From contig JAFGQM010000122.1 of the NCBI GenBank assembly GCA_016935655.1, forward strand, positions 1 to 12,283: a stretch of 12,283 nt of DNA. The letters run 5' to 3'. The translations under genes and the position numbers were made by a program. The stretch is from Candidatus Altarchaeota archaeon (GTDB lineage: Archaea > Altiarchaeota > Altiarchaeia > JAFGQM01). The notes beneath the pieces were generated by a model. That model was not told the origin of the DNA. It saw only the letters and a program-made list of their open reading frames with translations, and did no database searches. Position 1 is the first letter of the stretch. Each line of letters begins with the position of its first letter. Shown here piece after piece: positions 5,342 to 12,283 of the stretch.

Positions 5342-8110
5342 TCAGCACGTGTTTGCCCACAGGCCGATTATCGCGATTATGTCGCTAAGCCCCACGTTGC
5401 CGTTCAGATCGATGTCCCCCGTCGGGCCGGTAGTGGCCCAGTGGGCCATGACCTGAATGATGTCTCCAAGGCCTATGGTCGCGCTGCCGTCCAGGTTGGC
5501 GTTGTTGTTTATGCAGACAGAGTCCTTGCAAAGGTCGTATGTGCATGAATTGGAGTCTATGCAGTTTGAATTATCCGTGCATTCAATTGTTTTGGAAACG
5601 CAACTTAATCCATCATAAGAACATCCCCAGTCACATGGATCCGCTCCACAAACCGCATCAGAATAATCCCCGCATGAGCTTATTTGCGCGCAGTCTACAA
5701 GATTCTCGGGCTCGGCGAAGAAAACGGAGAGCCAGTCATATGATCTGCCGTCATAGTATTGCGGGACAAAGCTATCCCACTCGACTTCATAGCCTGCAGT
5801 CTGCTTCAGCCATAGAGCCAGATTGTCTGGATGGATGGCAAGATTGCCTGGTGCTGGGTCATGCCACCATTCCGATCCTCTTTGTGCCTCCGGATTCAGG
5901 AGCCTGTTGGTCCCTCCCTGTCTGACTGAAAAAACGTCCTTCCCCTCAAGCGGGTACTTGTTTGGCATATCCACTAAATAATGGTCGTCATAGTCCCCTG
6001 TCGCCCTTCCCCCCAAATATTCCCCCATATTGGCGTTTAGATTAGTCGAGTATTTTTCCCAGTAACCGTTCCGTATAAGCAAAACTGAGATTTCCTCCAG
6101 TTGGTGGAACAATTCGAGTTCGTACCCCGGCCTGTCGTTTCCTTCTGGAATCTCACCGTAGTTACCGCCCTGGGCTACACCGTACATAGACCCTCCATGC
6201 CTCATCTGGCAGGGCCATACCCCGCGGTCTTCCCCTATAATGCCCAGAAGGTTGTATTCCCAGCTTCCCGCCTCAGGAGTGCATGTGACACTCTGCCAGA
6301 AATCGTTCGTCGCCTTGACGCTCTCGTCCCAGAAGATGTACTTATCGCTTTGGCCTGTGGCATCGCCGAAAATCGGGTGAGAATAACTTGGCATCGCCAG
6401 CATAGTGGCTAATGCGACCACTTGGTCATGCGCCCTGATGTGCAGATCACTGCCGCAGCAATATCGAAGTTGTATGGAATTTGAGTAAATCATCATTGAC
6501 CAAGCTACTGAAGCTAGATTGTCCCTGATCTCATACTCTTCCACTACGTCCATATGGTTGTCTGACGCTAGGAGAACATAGGCCAATGGTGCGGGGTAAA
6601 ATTGTTTATCCCTATAGGTCTCATAACTTATCTCATTAGTTGGTATCGGGTTCCACCATCCATTGTTCTCCCCATCGTTGCCTACAGGATCCAGACCCCC
6701 ATAATGTAACAACCGCTTCACTGCTTCGTTATAATACAAGGATTGCGTTTCATAGCCATCGACCCAGGATATCATGGCGCTGGCAAAAGCAGCCCTTCCC
6801 TGGGATCCAAATTCATCTTCGCCGTATCTCAAGCCCAGACCCGGCACTTTGGTTCCAATGCTTGTGCTGTCGGTCTTTCTAGAGACCCATTTTGGAGAAG
6901 CCTTTAAATTATTGATTAATTGCATTTTTCGCGCATCATCACGTATCAAAATCTTATCTTTTGGCTCATCCTTCGAAGGGCTTTCCGGGTTAACCATAAT
7001 CTTCAATTTCCTTATAACATTTTGCGTGTTGACTTTCACCCACAGGTCATGCGTGCCGGATATGCCAAACAATGCGCGCGTGCTCAATGGCGCGCCATAG
7101 TTTTCCCATGTGGTTCCATCGTCTGTACTGTATTGTATTTGTGTTGCTCCTTGGACTACATTCACGAGTCTGATGTTTACATCACCCGTAGGGCCGGAAT
7201 ATGAGACTTCAATACTCTGGTCCTCGACGAATTTTGGCATGCCATAATAGGTAACACGGTCAAATCTCCACTTTGCGTTTCCGACGCTTGACAGCTTCAC
7301 AGCCGGTACCTTAGGGTTTATCACAAGGGCGAACATCTTCCCGTCAGAGCCCTTTCTCCCTAGATTACTCGCTTGGTCGTTGAAATAGGAATCATCATCC
7401 CACACGCTCAGCCAATGCACATAGGAATCCCCCCAGACCCTCAAGCCACGGTACCAAGTGTTATACTGATCCACAGGGTGGTAATAATCCGTCCATGTCC
7501 CCGTATTTTTCCCAAAGCCATGAGCACCCTCCTGTCCTGGATTTGCAACACTCGTATACCCGGTCCCGCTCCACATTACTGTCCCGTCAGCCTGCAGGAA
7601 CGTAGCCAAATTAATTTCAGTTATGGATTTGGTCGAGTCGTCATAGAAGGTGGTCTTCCAAGCGTTTGCAGGGTAATGAGTATCACGATCGCTCATGTCA
7701 CGCATTATAAAGAACTGGTCGAAAACACCTCGTATCTTCCCGAGATTATATTCCCCTAAAACATCTTTCAAGACACGAGAACCACTATCTGTATTCATGA
7801 TGTTGTACTCATTGTGTACCAGACGAAGCTTCTGGTCGTTCCCGTCGCTCTTCTTAGTATTGATGAATAAGAGCCCCCTAGGCTGATACTTGTTGTCATA
7901 GAAGTGCAGCTCTTCGGCCCAGTCTGTATCCTCGACCCCGTTACTTTGCAATGAAATCCCAGATCTCCAGGGCAGTATTCCTGGCCTGTTCGGGTCAACG
8001 GCAACGCCAGTTGACAAATCTATCTGCGGCGACCAAACCTGCCCCGAGACAGAGGTAGTCAGAACTACGCACAGAATCAATAGACCAATGCAACTTTTCT
8101 CACATCCCAT
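5342..8110 (-). CDS. Large secreted protein with CTDC-like and dockerin-like C-terminus
   Basis: This is a 922-residue exported protein. Residues 1-23 form a signal peptide (MGCEKSCIGLLILCVVLTTSVSG). An aromatic-rich beta-type region covers about 24-300. A small chitobiase/FN3-like domain lies at about 303-374, with QIQYSTDDGTTWENYGAP. Residues about 388-800 look mostly helical (RDDARKMQLINNLKASPKWV, then repeated helices), in a style seen in alpha/alpha-toroid glycan-active enzymes; this is inference and I name no family or catalytic residues. Residues 807-871 are cysteine-rich, with a CTDC-like segment (NCIDSNSCTYDLCKDSVCINN). Residues 872-922 are a dockerin-like pair of calcium loops (LDGSATIGLGDI and DLNGNVGLSDI). 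The start is set at ATG 8110 because a CTTTTTAA box is centred about 29 nt upstream; ATG 8146 would precede that promoter. It probably acts on or sticks to surface or environmental polysaccharide. Confidence 0.8.
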   Translation of the reverse strand: MGCEKSCIGLLILCVVLTTSVSGQVWSPQIDLSTGVAVDPNRPGILPWRSGISLQSNGVEDTDWAEELHFYDNKYQPRGLLFINTKKSDGNDQKLRLVHNEYNIMNTDSGSRVLKDVLGEYNLGKIRGVFDQFFIMRDMSDRDTHYPANAWKTTFYDDSTKSITEINLATFLQADGTVMWSGTGYTSVANPGQEGAHGFGKNTGTWTDYYHPVDQYNTWYRGLRVWGDSYVHWLSVWDDDSYFNDQASNLGRKGSDGKMFALVINPKVPAVKLSSVGNAKWRFDRVTYYGMPKFVEDQSIEVSYSGPTGDVNIRLVNVVQGATQIQYSTDDGTTWENYGAPLSTRALFGISGTHDLWVKVNTQNVIRKLKIMVNPESPSKDEPKDKILIRDDARKMQLINNLKASPKWVSRKTDSTSIGTKVPGLGLRYGEDEFGSQGRAAFASAMISWVDGYETQSLYYNEAVKRLLHYGGLDPVGNDGENNGWWNPIPTNEISYETYRDKQFYPAPLAYVLLASDNHMDVVEEYEIRDNLASVAWSMMIYSNSIQLRYCCGSDLHIRAHDQVVALATMLAMPSYSHPIFGDATGQSDKYIFWDESVKATNDFWQSVTCTPEAGSWEYNLLGIIGEDRGVWPCQMRHGGSMYGVAQGGNYGEIPEGNDRPGYELELFHQLEEISVLLIRNGYWEKYSTNLNANMGEYLGGRATGDYDDHYLVDMPNKYPLEGKDVFSVRQGGTNRLLNPEAQRGSEWWHDPAPGNLAIHPDNLALWLKQTAGYEVEWDSFVPQYYDGRSYDWLSVFFAEPENLVDCAQISSCGDYSDAVCGADPCDWGCSYDGLSCVSKTIECTDNSNCIDSNSCTYDLCKDSVCINNNANLDGSATIGLGDIIQVMAHWATTGPTGDIDLNGNVGLSDIIAIIGLWANTC

Positions 8111-8132
8111 TTTCCTTAAAATAACAAATAAA

Positions 8133-8144
8133 CCCTTAAAAAGC
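8133..8144 (-). promoter_or_regulatory. TATA-like box of the large secreted-protein gene
   Basis: GCTTTTTAAGGG on the minus strand is centred about 29 nt upstream of ATG 8110, implying a leaderless transcript. This box argues against the upstream ATG at 8146, which lies before it. Confidence 0.45.
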
Positions 8145-8196
8145 ATTGAGAATCAAAACCTACTCTAAGGGTGCGCTTGATAAAGCTGTGGTAGGG

Positions 8197-8316
8197 CTAG
8201 ATCCAGTTGGGTATGAAAAGCTCTAGCAGGAGCCACCAGATAGCCATGGTCACAGCAGCGCATACGGCGAAGCACTTCGTGAACTCTTTTATACAGTGCC
8301 TGAGTTGTCGCTCCAT
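8197..8316 (-). CDS. 39-aa single-helix membrane protein
   Basis: This ATG-to-TAG frame, too short for ordinary gene calls, sits in the gap between the COG1361 gene and the large secreted-protein gene. It encodes a basic, amphipathic N-terminus (MERQLRHCIKEFTKCF), then a hydrophobic helix (AVCAAVTMAIWWLLLELFIP) with adjacent tryptophans, and ends NWI. The layout suggests one membrane helix with the N-terminus in the cytoplasm. GGAG directly abuts the ATG, too close for a normal Shine-Dalgarno. A TTTTTAT stretch about 40 nt upstream could be its TATA box. No family is recognised. It is either a true small membrane protein of the envelope locus or a chance ORF. Confidence 0.45.
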   Translation of the reverse strand: MERQLRHCIKEFTKCFAVCAAVTMAIWWLLLELFIPNWI

Positions 8317-8356
8317 CTCCGTTAGAGACTAGCATTATTCTATCGTCTGCTAGGAT

Positions 8357-8383
8357 AAAAACTATGCTCCAGCACGTGCATAG
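8357..8383 (-). terminator. Hairpin plus T-run terminator of the RND-COG1361 operon
   Basis: On the minus strand, CTATGC (8383-8378), a 10-nt loop and GCATAG (8367-8362) are followed at once by TTTTT (8361-8357). It begins eight nucleotides after the COG1361 stop codon. The hairpin with a U-tract fits an intrinsic terminator. The loop contributes to a second palindrome, GCACGTGC at 8372-8379. The same T-run may serve as a promoter box for the 39-aa ORF downstream. Confidence 0.5.
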
Positions 8384-8390
8384 AGCTTTT

Positions 8391-9926
8391 TTATAGCCGT
8401 TGTTTTATCTTCCAGCCTAGGACTACTATCACTATTATTAAAGCAGCCATTACCAGGTAGAGCGTAGTATCCGATTCCGGCATCACGCTCACATCCACGT
8501 TGATAGTCTCCTCTTCCGTATAGACATCGTCCCCGTCGGTGTACCTCACTTCTATGTTCACTCCGTACTTCTTCAGTGTCGCGCCCTGATCCACAGTGAA
8601 CTTAAGGACTGCTTCGCCTTCCTCGCCAGGCTTCAGCATCCCGACATTGTCCGATTTCTCTTCGTACTCAAATGGCTGCTCGATGTTCTCTATCGCCCTG
8701 ACGCTTATCCCGTCTGCGTCCTTGCTCCCTGAGTTGACCACGATTATGTAAAGGCTGACCAAGTCGCCCTGTGCTATGGCGTCAGGGACGGTTCTCGCCT
8801 CCCTTATCGATATTATCGGCGTGGCCTTTATCCCTAGGGTTATGTTCTCCGCTTCCGTATGGCTGTTCCCGTTTACGTCTAGGTATTCTAGTGTGACTGG
8901 AATCTCATACCTGCCGGCTTCAGCTTTATCCGTGACATCCAGATAGAAAACCGCAGATGCAGAGCTGGAAGTGTCCAGGATGCCAAGGTTTTGAGTCTCC
9001 TGCGTGCTCGGCGTCAGGCCAAAAGGTTCTTTGGGTCTGAAACCGACCTTCAAATTCTTGACCTGCTCGTCCCCTATATTCTGCACACCTATTGTGACCT
9101 TAACGTCCTCATCCCCCTCCTTTATTTCCCTTGGGTCTGTCTGGACCGTCCCTATATCCAGATTCAGATCACCTTGTACCCTAATCCCTAGTTCAAGTGT
9201 CTCCGTCTTCTCTACGCCCCCACCGATATACTCTATGGATAATGTCGCGTCATAGACCCCGCTGGGGATGCTCTTGTCGACATAGAGCTCATATGATACT
9301 GTAATGCTTTCCCCCTCCTTTATGCTCTTGTCGATATATTGGGTCGAGCTGCCCAGCACCTTGAATACTGTCGTCGTCCCTGAGACCCCGCTAGTGAAAT
9401 CGAACTTGAACCTGCTCGCTCCTTCATTCTGCTGGTTCGCCAGCTTGATCTCCAGTTTCCCGATCTCGCTTGGTTTTAGTGGCGTAGTTGAAGACGATGT
9501 TTCCATGACCTGCAGCTGTGTGCTCTCCACAGTGAAATACTGGTCGTATTCGATTGTGTTTTCAACACCGTCATACTCGTACGTTATCTCGGTGTTTATC
9601 CTCCTGACCCCGAACTGGTCGTCCCTCAGGTATATTGCGAAGGAGGCGGTCTCGCTATCGCCTGCCGCGATGTCGCCGAGCTTTATCAGGCCCGGCCCTC
9701 TGGTCCCGCCGAACGTGGACTCCATGTTTATTATCCTGACCTCTATGTCCTCAGCAGCCGAAGTGCCAGCATTCCTTACAGTAACATAGTAGAATACCGT
9801 ACTCCCGGCCTTGGGCGTTTCGTCACTCAGGCTATAACTCGCGCTAAGCGACGGTGCGGCGTACGCAGTCGCCATGGCGAACAAAGTCGCTACCGAAATT
9901 AGGATACCAACCCACCTATTTTTCAT
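8391..9926 (-). CDS. COG1361 S-layer-type surface protein, C-terminally anchored
   Basis: A 511-residue extracellular protein. The signal peptide is residues 1-23 (MKNRWVGILISVATLFAMATAYA, then APSLS). Roughly four CARDB/NEW3-like beta-sandwich repeats follow, recognised by the recurring pattern of a strand, GDxVxxxVxVxNxGxxxAxxIxV, and a later GE/GD-x-ASFxxxLxV strand; they begin near residues 27, 135, 250 and 365. A single membrane helix sits at about 488-505 (LYLVMAALIIVIVVLGW) with a short basic cytoplasmic tail KIKQRL, so the protein is anchored with its repeats outside. COG1361 proteins are often coded next to archaeal RND exporters, as here, and are thought to act as extracellular or S-layer-associated partners. 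It overlaps the upstream RND gene by 4 nt (ATGA) and has a strong GAGGT site. It is the last gene of the operon. Confidence 0.88.
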   Translation of the reverse strand: MKNRWVGILISVATLFAMATAYAAPSLSASYSLSDETPKAGSTVFYYVTVRNAGTSAAEDIEVRIINMESTFGGTRGPGLIKLGDIAAGDSETASFAIYLRDDQFGVRRINTEITYEYDGVENTIEYDQYFTVESTQLQVMETSSSTTPLKPSEIGKLEIKLANQQNEGASRFKFDFTSGVSGTTTVFKVLGSSTQYIDKSIKEGESITVSYELYVDKSIPSGVYDATLSIEYIGGGVEKTETLELGIRVQGDLNLDIGTVQTDPREIKEGDEDVKVTIGVQNIGDEQVKNLKVGFRPKEPFGLTPSTQETQNLGILDTSSSASAVFYLDVTDKAEAGRYEIPVTLEYLDVNGNSHTEAENITLGIKATPIISIREARTVPDAIAQGDLVSLYIIVVNSGSKDADGISVRAIENIEQPFEYEEKSDNVGMLKPGEEGEAVLKFTVDQGATLKKYGVNIEVRYTDGDDVYTEEETINVDVSVMPESDTTLYLVMAALIIVIVVLGWKIKQRL

Positions 9927-11053
9927 TTTTTACCTCTTTTTCCTTTCAGATATTTTTCGTTTAAGACTAATAGCACGGGGATCACTGTCAGCGCGGCCAG
10001 GAACGAGAAGACGACTCCGAAGGAGAGTATCCCGGCCAGGTCCCGTATTATCGTGAGCTGTCCGGTGCCCATGGCCCAGAAGCCGATGAGTGCCGCGATG
10101 GTAGTAGTGCCCATGGGGATGGAAACGCCGGACATGGTCTTCTCCATCACGGCCTCCAGATCCCTTTTTGATTCCAGCTCCTGCCTGAACCTTGTGACTA
10201 TCTGGATCCCGAAGTCTATGCCTATCCCTAGGGTCATGGAAATCGCCCCGGAGGTTATTGACGTGAGGGGTAGGCCTATTATGCCTATCACACCAAGGGC
10301 CCACATCAGGCCGAATACGATGGCCATGAGCGCTATGAAGCTGTGCCTTATGGACATGAATAGCAGTGTGACCACCACTATTATGGCGATGAATGATACA
10401 GAGGAAGTCCTGCCTATGTCGGGTCCGATAAGAGCGTTGACCTCGACAGAGATGGCAAAAGAGCCTGACGGTTTTGCATCCACATAGGATGGCTTTTTCA
10501 GTTTCACGTCCTCTATGGCGGATATCACCTCTCGGTATAATTCCTGATAGTCATAGTCTGGGGAAAGCCTCATGTTTATGAGGAGCATGCCATATTCGGG
10601 GTCTATGTAACTTGGCGTCAGCGGATTGTCCCCGAGGACTGAGATGAGCTCCCCTTGGGACTGTGGTATGGTGCCCCCGTTTGCCGTCACATAATCGGTT
10701 ATCGTGTCTACGCTTATGACATCCTCTATCAACGCAAGTCTTTTCTTCAAGATCTCGACATATTCCATCACCTCGGGAGTCCTGATATCCCTTTTGTTCG
10801 CTCCGATACCGCGGTCGTTCAGCTCTATCACCACATTGCCGCTTTCAGTCCCACCGAACTTGCTTTCTATCAGGTTGAAGACCTCCAGCACTTCTATGCC
10901 CTCCGGGAGGGCGTCCCTGTTGTCCACAGGCTCGGTCCTGAGGAGGCCAGTGCCTTGCAATGCCAAGAACGACATGAGTACGACTACGATAAGCATGACA
11001 ACCGGCCTTTTGGCCACAAACCTTCCGTATCCGTCAACCAGTTCCCGAATCAT
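9923..11053 (-). CDS. RND/MMPL-type exporter, second half (six-helix protein)
   Basis: A 376-residue RND-superfamily protein (COG1033/MMPL, archaeal HAE3-like). An N-terminal helix (about 17-33) is followed by a large extracellular porter loop (about 34-215) with SKFGGTESGNVVIEL, then five membrane helices (about 217-236, 239-260, 263-285, 312-332, 340-365). The fourth-helix signature is GIGIDFGIQIVTRFRQE, with D280 in the proton-relay position. A phenylalanine replaces the tyrosine of the usual Asp-Tyr pair. This is half the length of a full 12-helix RND transporter and matches the second half of one. It overlaps the preceding gene by 20 nt in another frame and has its own GGAAGG ribosome site, so the split is probably natural. 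The likely substrate is a lipid, hydrophobic compound or envelope precursor. Confidence 0.88.
   Translation of the reverse strand: MIRELVDGYGRFVAKRPVVMLIVVVLMSFLALQGTGLLRTEPVDNRDALPEGIEVLEVFNLIESKFGGTESGNVVIELNDRGIGANKRDIRTPEVMEYVEILKKRLALIEDVISVDTITDYVTANGGTIPQSQGELISVLGDNPLTPSYIDPEYGMLLINMRLSPDYDYQELYREVISAIEDVKLKKPSYVDAKPSGSFAISVEVNALIGPDIGRTSSVSFIAIIVVVTLLFMSIRHSFIALMAIVFGLMWALGVIGIIGLPLTSITSGAISMTLGIGIDFGIQIVTRFRQELESKRDLEAVMEKTMSGVSIPMGTTTIAALIGFWAMGTGQLTIIRDLAGILSFGVVFSFLAALTVIPVLLVLNEKYLKGKRGKK
9932..9936 (-). promoter_or_regulatory. Shine-Dalgarno site of the COG1361 gene
   Basis: GAGGT on the minus strand, five nucleotides before the ATG at 9926 and inside the end of the RND gene, fixes the start and supports coupled translation. 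Confidence 0.6.
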
Positions 11054-12194
11054 CCTTCCTTCCAGGTAATAGTTTTCTGAGCTTTACAAAACACGTCTTC
11101 TCCACGCAGAGCCCTATCGGCGGGTTGATTATCAGGGCTGCGACTAGGGAGTAGAATATCCCTAGTGCCAGGGTGAAGCCCAGGTTCTGCAACATAGGTG
11201 TGGAAGCCAAAGTCAGTGCGAGGAACCCCAGGATGGTGGTGGCGGAGGAACCTATCATGGCTGAGCCGACTTTCGGCACGGCGTTTTGTACCGCAGCCTC
11301 CGCATCCATACCCTCCTCAATCCCCTCATAGAAGCGTTTTATGTAGAATACACCATATTCAACACCAAGGCCCACTATCACCGCGCCCACGCCGGCCGTT
11401 GCGAATGAAAGCGGTATGTTGAGCCAGCCCAGACTCCCAAACATCCATATGACCCCTAGCACCAGGGGTATGACTATGAGCACGCCCTGAGCGCGGGCCA
11501 GCAGGACCAGGATCACAAAGACGACCGCTATGGCGCTGATGAGGGTGGTCGCAGCATCCGATTCAAGCAGCCTTACAAGTGTCACTATTATCTGCGGGCT
11601 CCCTGTTATGGATGTCTTTACGCCAGCAGGCTCGCTGGCCTTGTCTAGGATATCCTGCAGCTTATTTGTGACGGACCTTATCCTTTCAGGGTTCGAGCCT
11701 ATATCTGCGCTCAGGAACATCAGTGTGAGGGTCTTGTCATCGCTGAAGAACCGGCCAGCCTGGGGGGATGCGTCCATAATGGCTTTCACCTGGTCCAGTG
11801 TATCCGGTACCCCCGTGACCTTGAAAACCAATGCTGGCGATACGACCTCACCTATCACCGTCTCCTCTGAGAAGCTTTGGTCCAGTTCTAGAACATATCT
11901 CAACACCCTAGGGTCTCTTATGTCCGTTATAGGGCTCTCTGCGTTGATGTCCTTGTCCAGCTGTATGGCTATGAATATGGTGTCAGAGCCCCCGAACCTG
12001 TTGTTCACCTTTTCCTGGAGCTCCATTGCCGGGAGGTCCTTCGGCATCTGCTTGTTTATGTCCCCCTCCAGGTATATGTTCGGCAGGCCGAATGCCGTGA
12101 GGATAGTAAAGGCTACAGCTATGGCTATGAACAGATGAGGCCTCCTGCTCTGAGCCAAGGCGATACGTCCCAATACGTCCTCAAGAACTGGCAT
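11034..12194 (-). CDS. RND/MMPL-type exporter, first half (six-helix protein)
   Basis: A 386-residue RND-superfamily protein from the ATG at 12194. A TTG start at 12233 would add 13 residues but lies just beside the TATA-like box; GGGGG five nucleotides before the ATG supports the shorter form. Helix 1 is at about 20-38, the porter loop at about 40-212 with the family motif NNRFGGSDTIFIAIQLD, and five helices follow (about 216-233, 237-256, 263-285, 310-330, 338-360). The fourth-helix signature GLGVEYGVFYIKRFYEG has Glu279-Tyr280 where MMPL proteins usually have Asp-Tyr. It is the natural N-terminal half to the downstream gene; the two would assemble as one 12-helix pump driven by the proton or ion gradient. 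It is first in the operon, behind a palindrome-bearing promoter. Confidence 0.88.
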   Translation of the reverse strand: MPVLEDVLGRIALAQSRRPHLFIAIAVAFTILTAFGLPNIYLEGDINKQMPKDLPAMELQEKVNNRFGGSDTIFIAIQLDKDINAESPITDIRDPRVLRYVLELDQSFSEETVIGEVVSPALVFKVTGVPDTLDQVKAIMDASPQAGRFFSDDKTLTLMFLSADIGSNPERIRSVTNKLQDILDKASEPAGVKTSITGSPQIIVTLVRLLESDAATTLISAIAVVFVILVLLARAQGVLIVIPLVLGVIWMFGSLGWLNIPLSFATAGVGAVIVGLGVEYGVFYIKRFYEGIEEGMDAEAAVQNAVPKVGSAMIGSSATTILGFLALTLASTPMLQNLGFTLALGIFYSLVAALIINPPIGLCVEKTCFVKLRKLLPGRKDDSGTG

Positions 12195-12199
12195 CAAAA

Positions 12200-12204
12200 C
12201 CCCC
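12200..12204 (-). promoter_or_regulatory. Probable Shine-Dalgarno site of the first RND gene
   Basis: GGGGG on the minus strand, five nucleotides before ATG 12194, can pair with the CCUCC of 16S rRNA through one G-U pair. It decides for the ATG over the upstream TTG. Confidence 0.4.
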
Positions 12205-12235
12205 GTTAGATATGATTCGGAGTAGACAAACAAGA

Positions 12236-12262
12236 TTTTAATATTAAAACCGATTCGGTTTT
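12236..12262 (-). promoter_or_regulatory. RND operon promoter with two overlapping palindromes
   Basis: TTTTAATATTAAAA (12236-12249) is a perfect 14-bp palindrome and contains the probable TATA box, 42-55 nt upstream of the start ATG at 12194. AAAACCGA-T-TCGGTTTT (12246-12262) is a second perfect dyad with 8-bp arms and a 1-bp centre; it shares four bases with the first and covers the BRE position. This arrangement is what a dimeric repressor operator overlapping BRE/TATA would look like. Confidence 0.5.
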
Positions 12263-12283
12263 TATTGCTTTAGCCATAATAAT

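Noticed and set aside
9304..9789. A 161-aa plus-strand ORF opposite the COG1361 gene
   Set aside because: Serine/leucine/proline-rich antisense shadow; the minus-strand frame has a signal peptide, repeats and an anchor.
11034..11053. Frameshift that broke a single RND gene
   Set aside because: The second half has its own ATG and GGAAGG site at the overlap, both halves are complete, and half-size RND proteins are plausible in archaea; a sequencing error is still possible but less likely.
11530..12138. A 202-aa plus-strand ORF opposite the first RND gene
   Set aside because: Antisense shadow of a gene with clear RND motifs; no family features of its own.
1..12283. CRISPR arrays, IS elements, rRNA
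   Set aside because: No regularly spaced repeats, no transposase motifs with terminal inverted repeats and no rRNA sequence were seen.

Overview
The window comes from an archaeon, about half GC. The evidence is a DNA topoisomerase VI operon (top6B-top6A), a SOSS-B-type single OB-fold ssDNA-binding protein, a tRNA-Asn interrupted after position 37 with no encoded CCA, a COG1361 S-layer-type protein beside two archaeal RND exporter halves, and promoter-like boxes of the form CTTTTTAA or CTTTTAA about 25-29 nt before several starts, as expected for archaeal TATA elements and leaderless or short-leader mRNAs. The lineage cannot be fixed from this window; the small ssDNA-binding protein and compact layout would suit a DPANN or related lineage, but that is a guess.

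Left part, plus strand (1-3814): the 3' end of a cyclase/kynurenine-formamidase-like gene, the OB-fold ssDNA-binding protein, top6B and top6A overlapping by 4 nt, and a 93-aa protein of unknown function. This is a DNA topology and maintenance block.

Middle (3867-5341): an intron-containing tRNA-Asn(GUU), then a HicB-HicA toxin-antitoxin pair. A 13-bp exact copy of the tRNA 3' end lies just after hicA, so the pair sits in a roughly 590-bp segment bracketed by what look like attachment-site repeats. A short stretch that reads as the end of a broken ORF follows the tRNA directly. Next come two doubtful small minus-strand ORFs (a two-helix membrane protein and a 46-codon ORF with a good promoter-like box) and an AT-rich gap.

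Right part, minus strand (5342-12283): a large secreted protein of about 920 aa ending in a cysteine-rich CTDC-like segment and a dockerin-like calcium-binding pair; a 39-aa single-helix membrane protein too short for usual gene finders; then, reading from the right edge, an operon of two six-helix RND/MMPL half-transporters and a COG1361 membrane-anchored surface protein. The three operon genes overlap (20 nt, then 4 nt), each has a purine-rich Shine-Dalgarno sequence, and the operon ends in a hairpin plus T-run. Its promoter carries two overlapping perfect palindromes, so it is probably repressor-controlled. I infer a cell-envelope export system: two halves forming one RND pump, with the COG1361 protein as an extracellular partner.
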